Below, in pieces: positions 1-5,565 of a stretch of DNA of 6,864 bases (its first letter is position 1; every line of letters starts with the position of its first letter). Below the pieces are notes generated by a model. That model saw only the letters and a list, made by a program, of their open reading frames with translations, was not told the origin of the DNA and did not search any database. This DNA is from UBA1151 sp963579925 (GTDB taxonomy: Bacteria > Chloroflexota > Dehalococcoidia > Lucifugimonadales > Lucifugimonadaceae). The stretch is taken from contig CAUZJA010000153.1 in assembly GCA_963579925.1 (NCBI GenBank), forward strand, positions 1 through 6,864, in the 5' to 3' direction. Position numbers and translations under genes: made by a program.

Positions 1-112
1 GCGCCCCACCCTCAAGTCCGCCGGTCTTCTAACCCGGGACTCCAGGGTCAAGGAAAGCAAGAAGTACGGCCTCAAGCGTGCCCGAAAGGCGCCTCAGTAC
101 ACCAAGCGCTAA
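1..112 (+). CDS. rpsI: 30S ribosomal protein S9, 3' end only (partial)
   Basis: This is the last 36 codons of the small-subunit ribosomal protein S9; the gene begins before the window. The reading frame starts at base 2 and ends with TAA at 110-112. The visible peptide contains AGLLTRDSRVKESKKYGLKR and finishes with APQYTKR. This matches the very basic S9 tail, whose E. coli counterpart reads KAGFVTRDARQVERKKVGL and ends PQFSKR. By family knowledge, this tail reaches toward the P-site tRNA anticodon stem-loop on the 30S subunit, and its terminal arginine is conserved; that arginine is present here. In most bacteria rpsI follows rplM (L13), which would lie just upstream of the window. Transcription probably ends at the palindrome that begins 24 bases after the stop codon. 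Confidence 0.95.
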   Translation, partial: RPTLKSAGLLTRDSRVKESKKYGLKRARKAPQYTKR

Positions 113-135
113 ACAACGCCTAGTCAAACATAGGT

Positions 136-177
136 ACAAAGAGAATGCCCTCGCAATTGCGAGGGCATTCTCTTTGT
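136..177. terminator. Bidirectional intrinsic terminator between convergent rpsI and prmC
   Basis: The 42 bases form a perfect palindrome with arms 136-154 and 159-177 and AATT at the centre (155-158). The inner stem is GC-rich (GCCCTCGC / GCGAGGGC). The outer part is A-rich on the left (ACAAAGAGAA) and T-rich on the right (TTCTCTTTGT), so each strand reads as a GC stem followed by a T-rich tail. It lies 24 bases after the rpsI stop and 27 bases beyond the prmC stop on the other strand, where one shared terminator for two convergent operons is expected. The T tracts are interrupted by C and G, so its efficiency is uncertain. Confidence 0.85.
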
Positions 178-203
178 TCAGGTGTGGTGCGGCCGAGACA
201 TGC

Positions 204-1142
204 TCAGCCGCCGATGCGAATCTCAGCCACCCTCGCCAACCCCGCGAAATCGCTCATGATAGCAACACTCGCCTCGGGCAGGTGCGTCTCGATCAGGCTG
301 ATCGTGGGGGCAGCGAGTGGCGGGTCGATCTCCAGCAGCACAAGACTATTGCGAGGATTCATTACAGACGACAGCATCGGAATCAGTCGATCGATGACAT
401 CCATGCCTGTAATGCCACCATCAAGCGCTCCTCGAGGCTCGTGCGCCAGTTCTGGGGCCGCATCCTCAAGCGTCTGGAGCTGCACATACGGCAGGTTCGC
501 GGTCAGGATATCGAACTGGCCCTCAAGCGGCTCGGTGAGATCGCCTTCGTAGAAGACGACACTTACGGGACCTGCCAACCGAATCGCGTTGGCAGTTGCC
601 ACTTGAAGTGCATCTGGTGAGATATCGACCGCGTGAACTTCAGGCAACGGCAACTCACGGGCGAGAGTCACGGCGATCGCACCGCTGCCTGTGCCAATGT
701 CGGCGACCCGCAACGTCTCCGGATGCGTCTCATCCGCCCACGCAAGCGCCTGATCTATCAGTTGCTCTGTTTCGGGCCGTGGAATGAGTACTCGTGCGTC
801 TACATTGAATTCTCGGCCGTAGAAGGGGCATGTGCCCGTGATGTATCTCATCGGTTCATGCCGTATGCGTCTGGCAAGCGCGTTTAGCAGGTCATCACGC
901 TGCTCAGGTGGGAATGGCAGTCGCAGTGAAGCGAAAAGTTCAGTGGTACCGAATACAAGGAGATGCTTGAGTAGAATCTCCGACTCTGCTCTCCCCTCCT
1001 CCTCATCGGAGACGCCGCCGTACTCGTAGAGCACAGCCCGAACCTGCGAAAGAATCAGGCCGATCGACGCAGGACGCGTCGTACTAGCTTGCTGCTGTGA
1101 CAGCGGCGAGTTTGAGAGCTTGCTCCTCACGAATGAGGGCAT
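204..1142 (-). CDS. prmC: Release factor glutamine N5-methyltransferase
   Basis: PrmC (HemK) uses S-adenosylmethionine to methylate the glutamine of the GGQ loop in class I release factors, in the cytosol, and so promotes peptide release. The protein shows the expected order. A helical N-terminal domain begins near ILSQVRAVLYEYGG. The linker motif IPRPETEQLID follows at about residue 120. SAM motif I is DIGTGSGAIAV (about 148-158). The catalytic loop is NLPY (about 216-219), in place of the commoner NPPY. Next comes EPRGALDGGITGMDVIDRL. The start is uncertain: ATG at 1142 gives 312 residues and overlaps prfA by 59 bases. ATG at 1154 has GGGGAG four bases upstream, but that stretch also encodes conserved prfA residues. 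Recognisable homology begins only about 27 residues in, so a shorter form from a non-ATG codon is possible. It is translationally coupled to its substrate gene, prfA. The usual LEIG near the end reads LEID. Confidence 0.9.
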   Translation of the reverse strand: MPSFVRSKLSNSPLSQQQASTTRPASIGLILSQVRAVLYEYGGVSDEEEGRAESEILLKHLLVFGTTELFASLRLPFPPEQRDDLLNALARRIRHEPMRYITGTCPFYGREFNVDARVLIPRPETEQLIDQALAWADETHPETLRVADIGTGSGAIAVTLARELPLPEVHAVDISPDALQVATANAIRLAGPVSVVFYEGDLTEPLEGQFDILTANLPYVQLQTLEDAAPELAHEPRGALDGGITGMDVIDRLIPMLSSVMNPRNSLVLLEIDPPLAAPTISLIETHLPEASVAIMSDFAGLARVAEIRIGG

Positions 1143-2172
1143 CGATAAATTCATCCAGCTCCCCTTCCATGATTTGCCCAAGTTGGTGGCTGGTGAGGTG
1201 AATTCGGTGGTCGGTCACGCGCCCTTGCGGGAAGTTGTACGTACGAATCTTCTCAGATCTGTCACCCGTTCCGACCTGGGCCTTTCGGTCAGCACTGATC
1301 TCGTCTTGCTGCTTCCGCAACTCAAGATCCCAGAGACGTGACCGCAACTCTTCCATCGCAACCTGCCGGTTCTGATTCTGCGATCGTTCTTTTTGAGCCT
1401 GCACTACAACGCCAGTTGGATTGTGTGTGATGCGGATTGCGGTAGCGACTTTGTTGACGTTCTGGCCACCCGCTCCACCTGAGTGGAACACATCTATGCG
1501 AATGTCTTCCGCCTTGACCTCAACGTCAATCTCGTCGGCCTTCGGCAGCACAGCCACGGTGGCGGTAGAGGTGTGGATCCTGCCCTGCGATTCCGTCACC
1601 GGCACGCGCTGGACACGATGCACGCCAGACTCAAGCTTCAACCGCTTGAACGCACCATCACCTTGAACCTGGAAGATCGCCTCTTTGATGCCGCCCACAC
1701 CGGTGTCATTGGTGTTCTGAATGTCAAACTTCCACTTCCGACCTTCTGAGTAGCGCTGGTACATCCGGAGTAATTCAGCGGCGAACAGCCCGGCCTCGTC
1801 GCCACCCGCACCAGCACGAATCTCTACGATGGCGTCTGCGTGCTCAGCCGCATCCTTGGGAATCAGAGCGATCTCGATGTCAGACTGGAGGCCTTCGAGG
1901 CGTGACTCGAGTTCAGCTGACTCCTCTTTCGCCATCTCCAGCACTTCAGCGTCGGTCTCGCCCTCAAGAAGCTCACGCAGATCATCCAGTTCAGATGATG
2001 CCGTTGTGTGCTTGTTGGAAAATTCCACCACGCGCTGAAGATCGGAATATTCCCGCCCGATTCGCTGCCTCGCGCTCGGATCAGCGAACATCGCCGGATC
2101 GGACATAATCCGCTCAAGCTCCGCGTGACGCTCAACGATAGCTTTCAAACTCTGCTGCATGCCTTCATTCAT
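1084..2172 (-). CDS. prfA: Peptide chain release factor 1 (RF1)
   Basis: RF1 recognises UAA and UAG stop codons in the ribosomal A site and triggers hydrolysis of peptidyl-tRNA. Counting from ATG at 2172, the protein has 362 residues, against 360 in E. coli. A coiled N-terminal domain (1 to about 100) is followed by the family block EIRAGAGGDEAGLFAAELLRMY. The anticodon-like tripeptide is PVT at 191-193, which fits the RF1 P-x-T pattern and rules out RF2 (SPF). The catalytic GGQ lies at 235-237 within HSGGAGGQNVNKV, two residues from its E. coli position. The C-terminal domain contains RIHLTSHQLGQIMEGELDEF. The frame stays open upstream to 2328, but that extension crosses an inverted repeat and has no family counterpart. 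ATG at 2160 or 2199 is also possible; none has a strong Shine-Dalgarno. The 3' end overlaps prmC, its modifying enzyme. Confidence 0.96.
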   Translation of the reverse strand: MNEGMQQSLKAIVERHAELERIMSDPAMFADPSARQRIGREYSDLQRVVEFSNKHTTASSELDDLRELLEGETDAEVLEMAKEESAELESRLEGLQSDIEIALIPKDAAEHADAIVEIRAGAGGDEAGLFAAELLRMYQRYSEGRKWKFDIQNTNDTGVGGIKEAIFQVQGDGAFKRLKLESGVHRVQRVPVTESQGRIHTSTATVAVLPKADEIDVEVKAEDIRIDVFHSGGAGGQNVNKVATAIRITHNPTGVVVQAQKERSQNQNRQVAMEELRSRLWDLELRKQQDEISADRKAQVGTGDRSEKIRTYNFPQGRVTDHRIHLTSHQLGQIMEGELDEFIDALIREEQALKLAAVTAAS

Positions 2173-2249
2173 ACTTGAAATCTTAGCACCGGGAGGCATG
2201 TCGAAACCGCCCTTGTAAGCTCGATCCCAAAATGACCGCCCATCCATCA

Positions 2250-2382
2250 CATTGTCATCCTGCGGCCGTTTCGGCCCGCGGGATCTCAGCGGAGAACGCG
2301 GGTCAGATGCGGTCAGCCTCATACGCACGTGGCCTTCGACGATACTGAGATCCCGGTCGCGGAGCCGCTCAGGATGACAATG
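2250..2382. repeat. Split inverted repeat (REP- or MITE-like)
   Basis: The left arm (2250-2289) and right arm (2345-2382) are inverted copies. Both share an outer 13-mer, CATTGTCATCCTG, and an inner 10-mer, GGGATCTCAG. The middle of each arm is GC-rich and diverged (17 versus 15 bases). About 55 bases separate the arms. Elements that pair 'GTCATCCTG' with 'GGATCTC'-type ends around a variable GC-rich middle are, to my knowledge, common dispersed repeats in several environmental bacterial lineages. Whether this one recurs in its own genome cannot be seen here. It contains no transposase, and no target-site duplication is evident. It lies upstream of the chosen prfA start, within the untranslated part of that open frame. 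Confidence 0.65.
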
Positions 2383-2484
2383 TGGAGGATGTTACGGAGT
2401 TGGATATTAGAGGAGTTGAGCATCAACCTCTCCCAACCAGAGAGTATCGTGGTCTCACCAGGTACACGGTCTCAGCATCCGAAT

Positions 2485-2489
2485 GAGGA
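2485..2489 (+). promoter_or_regulatory. Ribosome binding site that fixes the dehydratase start
   Basis: GAGGA lies five bases before ATG at 2495. An in-frame ATG at 2483 overlaps this motif and has no comparable site upstream. The later ATG also gives MRITEITSYP, which matches the family's usual N-terminus (MKITKI in E. coli DgoD), so 2495 is preferred. Confidence 0.75.
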
Positions 2490-2494
2490 CGACC

Positions 2495-3649
2495 ATGAGA
2501 ATCACAGAAATCACTTCATACCCCGTAGAAGTCGGAGCGGCGACGCAGCTGCTCGTAAAGATTGAGACTGACGAGGGTATCTACGGTTGGGGTGAGTGCG
2601 GCCTCGCCAACCGGAATCTGGCAGTTCAGGGCGCGCTCGCACACTACCGAGAGTTTCTTCTGGGCCGGGATCCCATGCAGCGTGGTGCACTGTGGCAGGA
2701 GATGTACCGCAGCCAGTATTTCGAGGGCGGGAGGGTGCTGACAGCCGCGATATCAGGCATCGATATTGCGCTCCACGACATCGCTGGCAAGAAGCTGGGT
2801 GTGGCCGTCTACGAGCTGCTCGGCGGCAAACACCGAGACTTCGTCCCAACGTTCGCAACAGGCGGCGGTGGTTCGTCCGAAGAGATGGTTGACGTCGCAA
2901 AGCAGATCATCGCCGCTGGCTTCAACTGCATGCGCATGCACCGTGAAATGGACTCTGAGCACAACGACGGCGTGTTTGAGCCGCGTGAGCATATGGCGCT
3001 GGCCGCTGAAGGGCTGGCGAAAATCCGTGAGGCGATTGGAACGGCTCCGGTGCTCGGCACAGACACGCATCACCGCTACTCCGTCGCGGAGACGGCATCG
3101 TTCCTGCAGATGATGCCACGCCACACGCTGGACTTCATCGAAGAGCCGATTCGAGACGAAACCCCCGAGGCGTATGAAGCGCTCAGGACGATGACTGATG
3201 TTCCATTCGCTATCGGCGAGGAGTTCGCCTCAAAGTGGCAGTTCCTGCCGTACATCGAACGTGGCATCACGAACTACGCCCGAGTCGATATCTGCAATGT
3301 GGGCGGATTTACCGAAGCGATGAAAGTTGCCGGGTGGGCTGAAGCGCACTACATCGATCTAATGCCGCACAACCCGCTGGGCGCCATCTGTGTAGCGGCG
3401 ACCGCGCATATGGCGACGGCAATTCCCAACTTCTCATGGCTGGAGATCCGGGAATCACCCGGCGAGCACCTGAACTTCTACGATAAGGAAGTATTCCCGG
3501 TTCAGCCGGAGATCACCCCGGGGCGCGTGACGCTTCTGGACAGGCCAGGGCTGGGCGTAGAGGTAGATGAGTCCAGCCTGGTAATGGCCGCTGAGCCGAT
3601 AAAGAAGCGATTATTGCGACGGCGAGATGGGTCTCTAACTAACGCGTAG
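2495..3649 (+). CDS. Enolase-superfamily acid-sugar dehydratase, galactonate dehydratase type
   Basis: This is a 384-residue mandelate racemase / muconate lactonizing enzyme family protein. Such enzymes abstract the proton next to a carboxylate with Mg2+ help; dehydratases of this type turn aldonates or aldarates into 2-keto-3-deoxy acids. The N-terminal capping domain runs from 1 to about 120 (KIETDEGIYGWGE, SGIDIALHDIAGKKLG); a barrel follows. Putative metal ligands are D190, E216 (FIEEP) and E242 (AIGEEF). Catalytic candidates are H192 (in TDTHHRY) and H292 (MPHNPLGAI), with D265 and E317 as supporting residues. The offsets from the first ligand (+2, +26, +52, +75, +102, +127) equal those I recall for E. 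coli DgoD (183, 185, 209, 235, 258, 285, 310). Length is also close to DgoD (382). The chemistry is well supported, but the sugar acid is not: related enzymes act on galactonate, mannonate, gluconate, rhamnonate or lactones. It stands alone on its strand and converges with the PhyH-family gene. Confidence 0.9.
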   Translation: MRITEITSYPVEVGAATQLLVKIETDEGIYGWGECGLANRNLAVQGALAHYREFLLGRDPMQRGALWQEMYRSQYFEGGRVLTAAISGIDIALHDIAGKKLGVAVYELLGGKHRDFVPTFATGGGGSSEEMVDVAKQIIAAGFNCMRMHREMDSEHNDGVFEPREHMALAAEGLAKIREAIGTAPVLGTDTHHRYSVAETASFLQMMPRHTLDFIEEPIRDETPEAYEALRTMTDVPFAIGEEFASKWQFLPYIERGITNYARVDICNVGGFTEAMKVAGWAEAHYIDLMPHNPLGAICVAATAHMATAIPNFSWLEIRESPGEHLNFYDKEVFPVQPEITPGRVTLLDRPGLGVEVDESSLVMAAEPIKKRLLRRRDGSLTNA

Positions 3650-3683
3650 GTGCCTGCCGCACGGGCACAGGCCGCGGCGCGGC
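3650..3683 (+). terminator. GC-rich hairpins after the dehydratase stop (possible terminator)
   Basis: Directly after the stop codon, GTGCC (3650-3654) pairs with GGCAC (3664-3668). A second stem follows, GCCGC (3671-3675) with GCGGC (3679-3683). No T run follows on the plus strand, so this is not a textbook intrinsic terminator. It lies in the 79-bp gap between convergent genes, where transcription should stop. A TTTTT tract just past the PhyH-family stop on the minus strand (3720-3724) has no good stem before it. Confidence 0.3.
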
Positions 3684-3728
3684 GAAGATGAGATCCTCAC
3701 GTTTAGCCTTGATGAAGGTAAAAACAAG

Positions 3729-4517
3729 CTAGCTAAACAAGGACTTCCGTTTGGCGTAGTAGGGCTTCTCGAAGAGCAGCTTCTGACGGTCGGTTAGCGG
3801 AACGTTGACCGGCGGTTCCATGTAGTTCGGTCCCCACGACTGCTGGGCGGGGCTGAACTTGAAGAGGAGCGATCGACGAATGTGATCAGCGCGCCACGCT
3901 GCGGTGCCGTGAGTGAGCGCCTCAGTGAAGATTACGACTGATCCAGCCTTCACTTCCGGGTTGATGACTGGTGGCGCGTTTTCACTCAGTTCCAAGTACT
4001 CAGCAGGCACCGGGTAGTTGCTCTTGTGGCTTCCGGGGACGCACATGAAGCCGCCGCCCGTCTCCCGCCCGGTGTCCGTGAGGTTAAACGACACGACTGT
4101 GAGACCGTTGAACACTTCGCCCTCAGCGTAGTGAAAGAATTCAGGCGGGTCGTAAGGTGTTGCCCCGCCGTGCAGACCTAAGCCCTCCGTTCCGTTCCGC
4201 ATATGAATGCCGTACAAGTGGTCGACCCGGAAGCCGTCACCAAGTACCCATCGCAATGTGTTCATAACGCGATCATTGTCAAGAAGGCTCGTAAATTCGG
4301 TACCCCACTCCAGAAATCCTGCGGCTGAAACGCTGCCCTGCTCCGGCTGGCTACTCCCGAATCGCGCCGACGCTGTCGTGAGACCAGGCTCAGGCAGGTT
4401 CTGCTCATCCATGATCGCGTTCAGGCGAGCAACCTCATCTGCGCTGAGGACGTCCTCCAGAATCAAGTAGCCGTTGAGATCGAATAGGTATTTCTGAGTT
4501 GCGTCATTGATCTTCAA
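3729..4517 (-). CDS. PhyH-family (phytanoyl-CoA dioxygenase-like) non-haem iron oxygenase with H-x-G motif
   Basis: This 262-residue protein belongs to the PhyH group of Fe(II)/2-oxoglutarate oxygenases, which hydroxylate, demethylate or otherwise oxidise small molecules in the cytosol. The N-terminus (YLFDLNGYLILEDVLSADEVARL) is the family's usual opening. The jelly-roll core carries GLHGGATPYDP (H116), VPGSH (161-164), distal ALTHGT (H203) and IRRSLLFKF (R214/R215, for binding 2-oxoglutarate). The first motif should read H-x-D/E, but here it is H116-G-G118, so the acidic iron ligand is missing at the usual place. I recall the same H-G-G in other environmental PhyH proteins, so it is probably a subfamily trait. 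The start is inferred as TTG at 4517 behind AGGAG. The frame stays open to 4721, but that extension is not family-like. The gene is divergent from the SDR gene and convergent with the dehydratase. The substrate is unknown. Confidence 0.85.
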   Translation of the reverse strand: MKINDATQKYLFDLNGYLILEDVLSADEVARLNAIMDEQNLPEPGLTTASARFGSSQPEQGSVSAAGFLEWGTEFTSLLDNDRVMNTLRWVLGDGFRVDHLYGIHMRNGTEGLGLHGGATPYDPPEFFHYAEGEVFNGLTVVSFNLTDTGRETGGGFMCVPGSHKSNYPVPAEYLELSENAPPVINPEVKAGSVVIFTEALTHGTAAWRADHIRRSLLFKFSPAQQSWGPNYMEPPVNVPLTDRQKLLFEKPYYAKRKSLFS

Positions 4518-4524
4518 CGGGAGG

Positions 4525-4529
4525 CTCCT
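4525..4529 (-). promoter_or_regulatory. Ribosome binding site for the TTG start of the PhyH-family gene
   Basis: On the minus strand AGGAG is followed by seven bases and then TTG (4517-4515). Translation from there gives MKINDATQKYLFDLNGYLIL, which begins just before the conserved opening of the family. The next upstream ATG in frame is 204 bases away. This site therefore decides the start. Confidence 0.7.
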
Positions 4530-4710
4530 GGTTGGCGTATTGTGGGCGAGCGTGTGAGCACCGGCATTATGCACCTTGAGAGCAAGTTTCGGACCGTCGT
4601 AGTGCGGGCTTCTAGCTCGCGCCAGATACCGCCGTTGAGTAATGGCAACGCTCCTGATTCCTGATAGAACAGGCTTCAGTTTCGAATTTGGAACGGCACC
4701 GCCGCGTTTT

Positions 4711-4716
4711 GGAGAG
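4711..4716 (+). promoter_or_regulatory. Ribosome binding site for the TTG start of the SDR gene
   Basis: GGAGAG lies five bases before TTG at 4722. Translation from there gives MAEKLNLLVTGLGG, which places the nucleotide-binding strand at the usual distance from the N-terminus. No ATG or GTG in this frame lies before the conserved glycine motif with a comparable site. Confidence 0.75.
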
Positions 4717-4721
4717 CACAT

Positions 4722-5513
4722 TTGGCTGAAAAATTGAATTTACTTGTCACAGGACTCGGCGGAGTCGTCGGCAGGGCTCTTCGGCCAGCCCTGGAAGATC
4801 GATACGAGATAAGTGCGCTCTCACGGAGTGGCGTCGATGGACTGCCACTAGAGCGTAACTTCAAAGCAGACATCGCCAATTTGGAGTCACTGAGGCCCGC
4901 ATTTGAGGGCATCGACGTCGTGTTGCACCTGGCCGCAGATGGCGGACAGAGTAGCGCCGAGGGCATGGACGGTGGCTGGAACACGATGCTCCAGAACAAC
5001 ATCATCGGTGCATACAACGTGTGCCAGCTGGCACTGGAGGCTGGCGTTTCCAGGGTGATTCTCTCCAGCTCCGGCGCAACAGTAAACGGCTATGAGTTGC
5101 ATGAGCCGTACAAGTCACTGGTATCGACCGAAGACGTGCCGATACCAGAGTCGTGGCCAATGCTTGATGAAACCGCCGAGCCCAAGCCGATTACCCTTTA
5201 CGGTGTGACCAAGCTGTTTGGCGAAGATCTGGGCCGGTTCTTCGCTCTCACAACGCCAATGTCCGTGATCAATCTCAGGATCAGCGGCTGCGGGCCGGTC
5301 GATAAAGCTGGCCCCGGTAGGTCACAGCCCAACTGGTCAAGCTACCGGGACTTGCAGCAGTTGACCATAAAAATAATTGAAGCGCCCGCCGAAATGAAAT
5401 TCGACATCTTCTGGGCCACTTCAGACAACCCAAAGAAGTTCCGGGACAACCAGCACGCCAAAGATGTGCTTGGATACGCGCCACAAGATAGCGCGGAGCC
5501 CTACGTCGAATAG
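4722..5513 (+). CDS. Extended SDR (NAD-dependent epimerase/dehydratase family), uronate dehydrogenase-like
   Basis: This is a 263-residue Rossmann-fold dehydrogenase. The dinucleotide motif is TGLGGVVG (10-17). The catalytic set is Ser115-117 (ILSSSGA), Tyr160 and Lys164 (YGVTK). The overall plan recalls bacterial uronate dehydrogenase (Udh, about 265 residues): NIIGAYNVCQLA, YGVTKLFGEDLGRFF, Arg186 in LRISGC, and a C-terminus with WATSDN and LGYAPQDSAE. Udh oxidises galacturonate or glucuronate to the aldaro-lactone. Against a firm call, the Udh 'SSN' is SSSG here, and there is an insertion around 125-155 (to the Pro-rich segment before Tyr160). The second strand ends LSRSG (33-37) rather than in an acidic residue, which hints at NADP(H) use. 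The start is TTG. It probably forms an operon with the oxidoreductase 52 bases downstream. It could instead be an epimerase or dehydratase; sugar-acid or sugar oxidation is my preferred reading. Confidence 0.82.
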   Translation: MAEKLNLLVTGLGGVVGRALRPALEDRYEISALSRSGVDGLPLERNFKADIANLESLRPAFEGIDVVLHLAADGGQSSAEGMDGGWNTMLQNNIIGAYNVCQLALEAGVSRVILSSSGATVNGYELHEPYKSLVSTEDVPIPESWPMLDETAEPKPITLYGVTKLFGEDLGRFFALTTPMSVINLRISGCGPVDKAGPGRSQPNWSSYRDLQQLTIKIIEAPAEMKFDIFWATSDNPKKFRDNQHAKDVLGYAPQDSAEPYVE

Positions 5514-5554
5514 CACCGCATTGCGATGTCGATCCTGACCCGTTTCGCATTCAT

Positions 5555-5558
5555 GGAG
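5555..5558 (+). promoter_or_regulatory. Ribosome binding site for the TTG start of the Gfo/Idh/MocA gene
   Basis: GGAG lies seven bases before TTG at 5566. The resulting N-terminus, MADKLRVGVIGCG, is exactly the length expected before the first Rossmann strand. The opening codons (TTG GCA GAC AAA) parallel those of the preceding SDR gene (TTG GCT GAA AAA). Confidence 0.7.
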
Positions 5559-5565
5559 TAAGAAC

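Larger units (their letters stand above)
2173..2494. other. 322-bp divergent spacer between prfA and the dehydratase gene
   Basis: This stretch separates the minus-strand housekeeping genes from the plus-strand catabolic gene, so it should contain promoters for both. It holds the split inverted repeat at 2250-2382, described separately. An imperfect hairpin lies at 2410-2432 (GTTGA-GCA-TCAAC core with partly paired flanks). A 7-base direct repeat GGTCTCA occurs at 2451-2457 and 2468-2474. I found no convincing -35/-10 pair on either strand. Short open frames cross the region, but they have no recognisable family similarity. I regard it as non-coding. Confidence 0.6.
4518..4721. promoter_or_regulatory. 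Divergent intergenic region with presumed promoters
   Basis: The 204 bp lie between the TTG starts of the minus-strand PhyH-family gene and the plus-strand SDR gene, so promoters for both must be here or further off. A CATAAT box on the minus strand (4571-4566) is the best -10-like element for the PhyH-family gene, but it lacks a good -35. TTGAGT at 4635-4640 is a possible -35 for the SDR gene, but no -10 sits at the right distance. CCTGATT and CCTGATA stand side by side at 4653-4666. I see no clear operator palindrome. Confidence 0.35.

Noticed and set aside
78..620. Long open frames on the plus strand over prmC.
   Set aside because: They are antisense to a clearly conserved gene, rich in Arg and Ser as expected of shadow frames, and cross the terminator palindrome.
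2173..2328. An open frame extends RF1 by 52 residues to ATG at 2328 on the minus strand.
   Set aside because: It runs through the left arm of the inverted repeat and is not family-like. From 2172 the length and GGQ position match RF1 elsewhere.
2451..2474. Direct repeat GGTCTCA, twice, upstream of the dehydratase gene as a possible operator.
   Set aside because: Seven bases repeated once in a 24-bp stretch can arise by chance, and no regulator gene is nearby to support it.
2329..2565. A 78-codon plus-strand open frame (MAFDDTEIPV...).
   Set aside because: It crosses the inverted repeat, overlaps the start of the dehydratase in another frame, and has no recognisable domain.
3729..4517. Naming the PhyH-family protein a halogenase.
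   Set aside because: H-x-G alone is not proof. The same motif seems widespread in related environmental PhyH proteins and the overall sequence is not close to SyrB2 or WelO5 as far as I can see.
4518..4721. An open frame extends the PhyH-family protein by 68 residues to ATG at 4721 on the minus strand.
   Set aside because: The extension (MCSPKRGGAVPNSK...) does not resemble the family, would remove the divergent promoter region, and lacks the good Shine-Dalgarno found before TTG at 4517.
4722..5513. Assigning the gene symbol udh to the SDR.
   Set aside because: The likeness is in overall layout. The 'SSN' substrate motif is not kept, there is an insertion, and the cofactor pocket differs.
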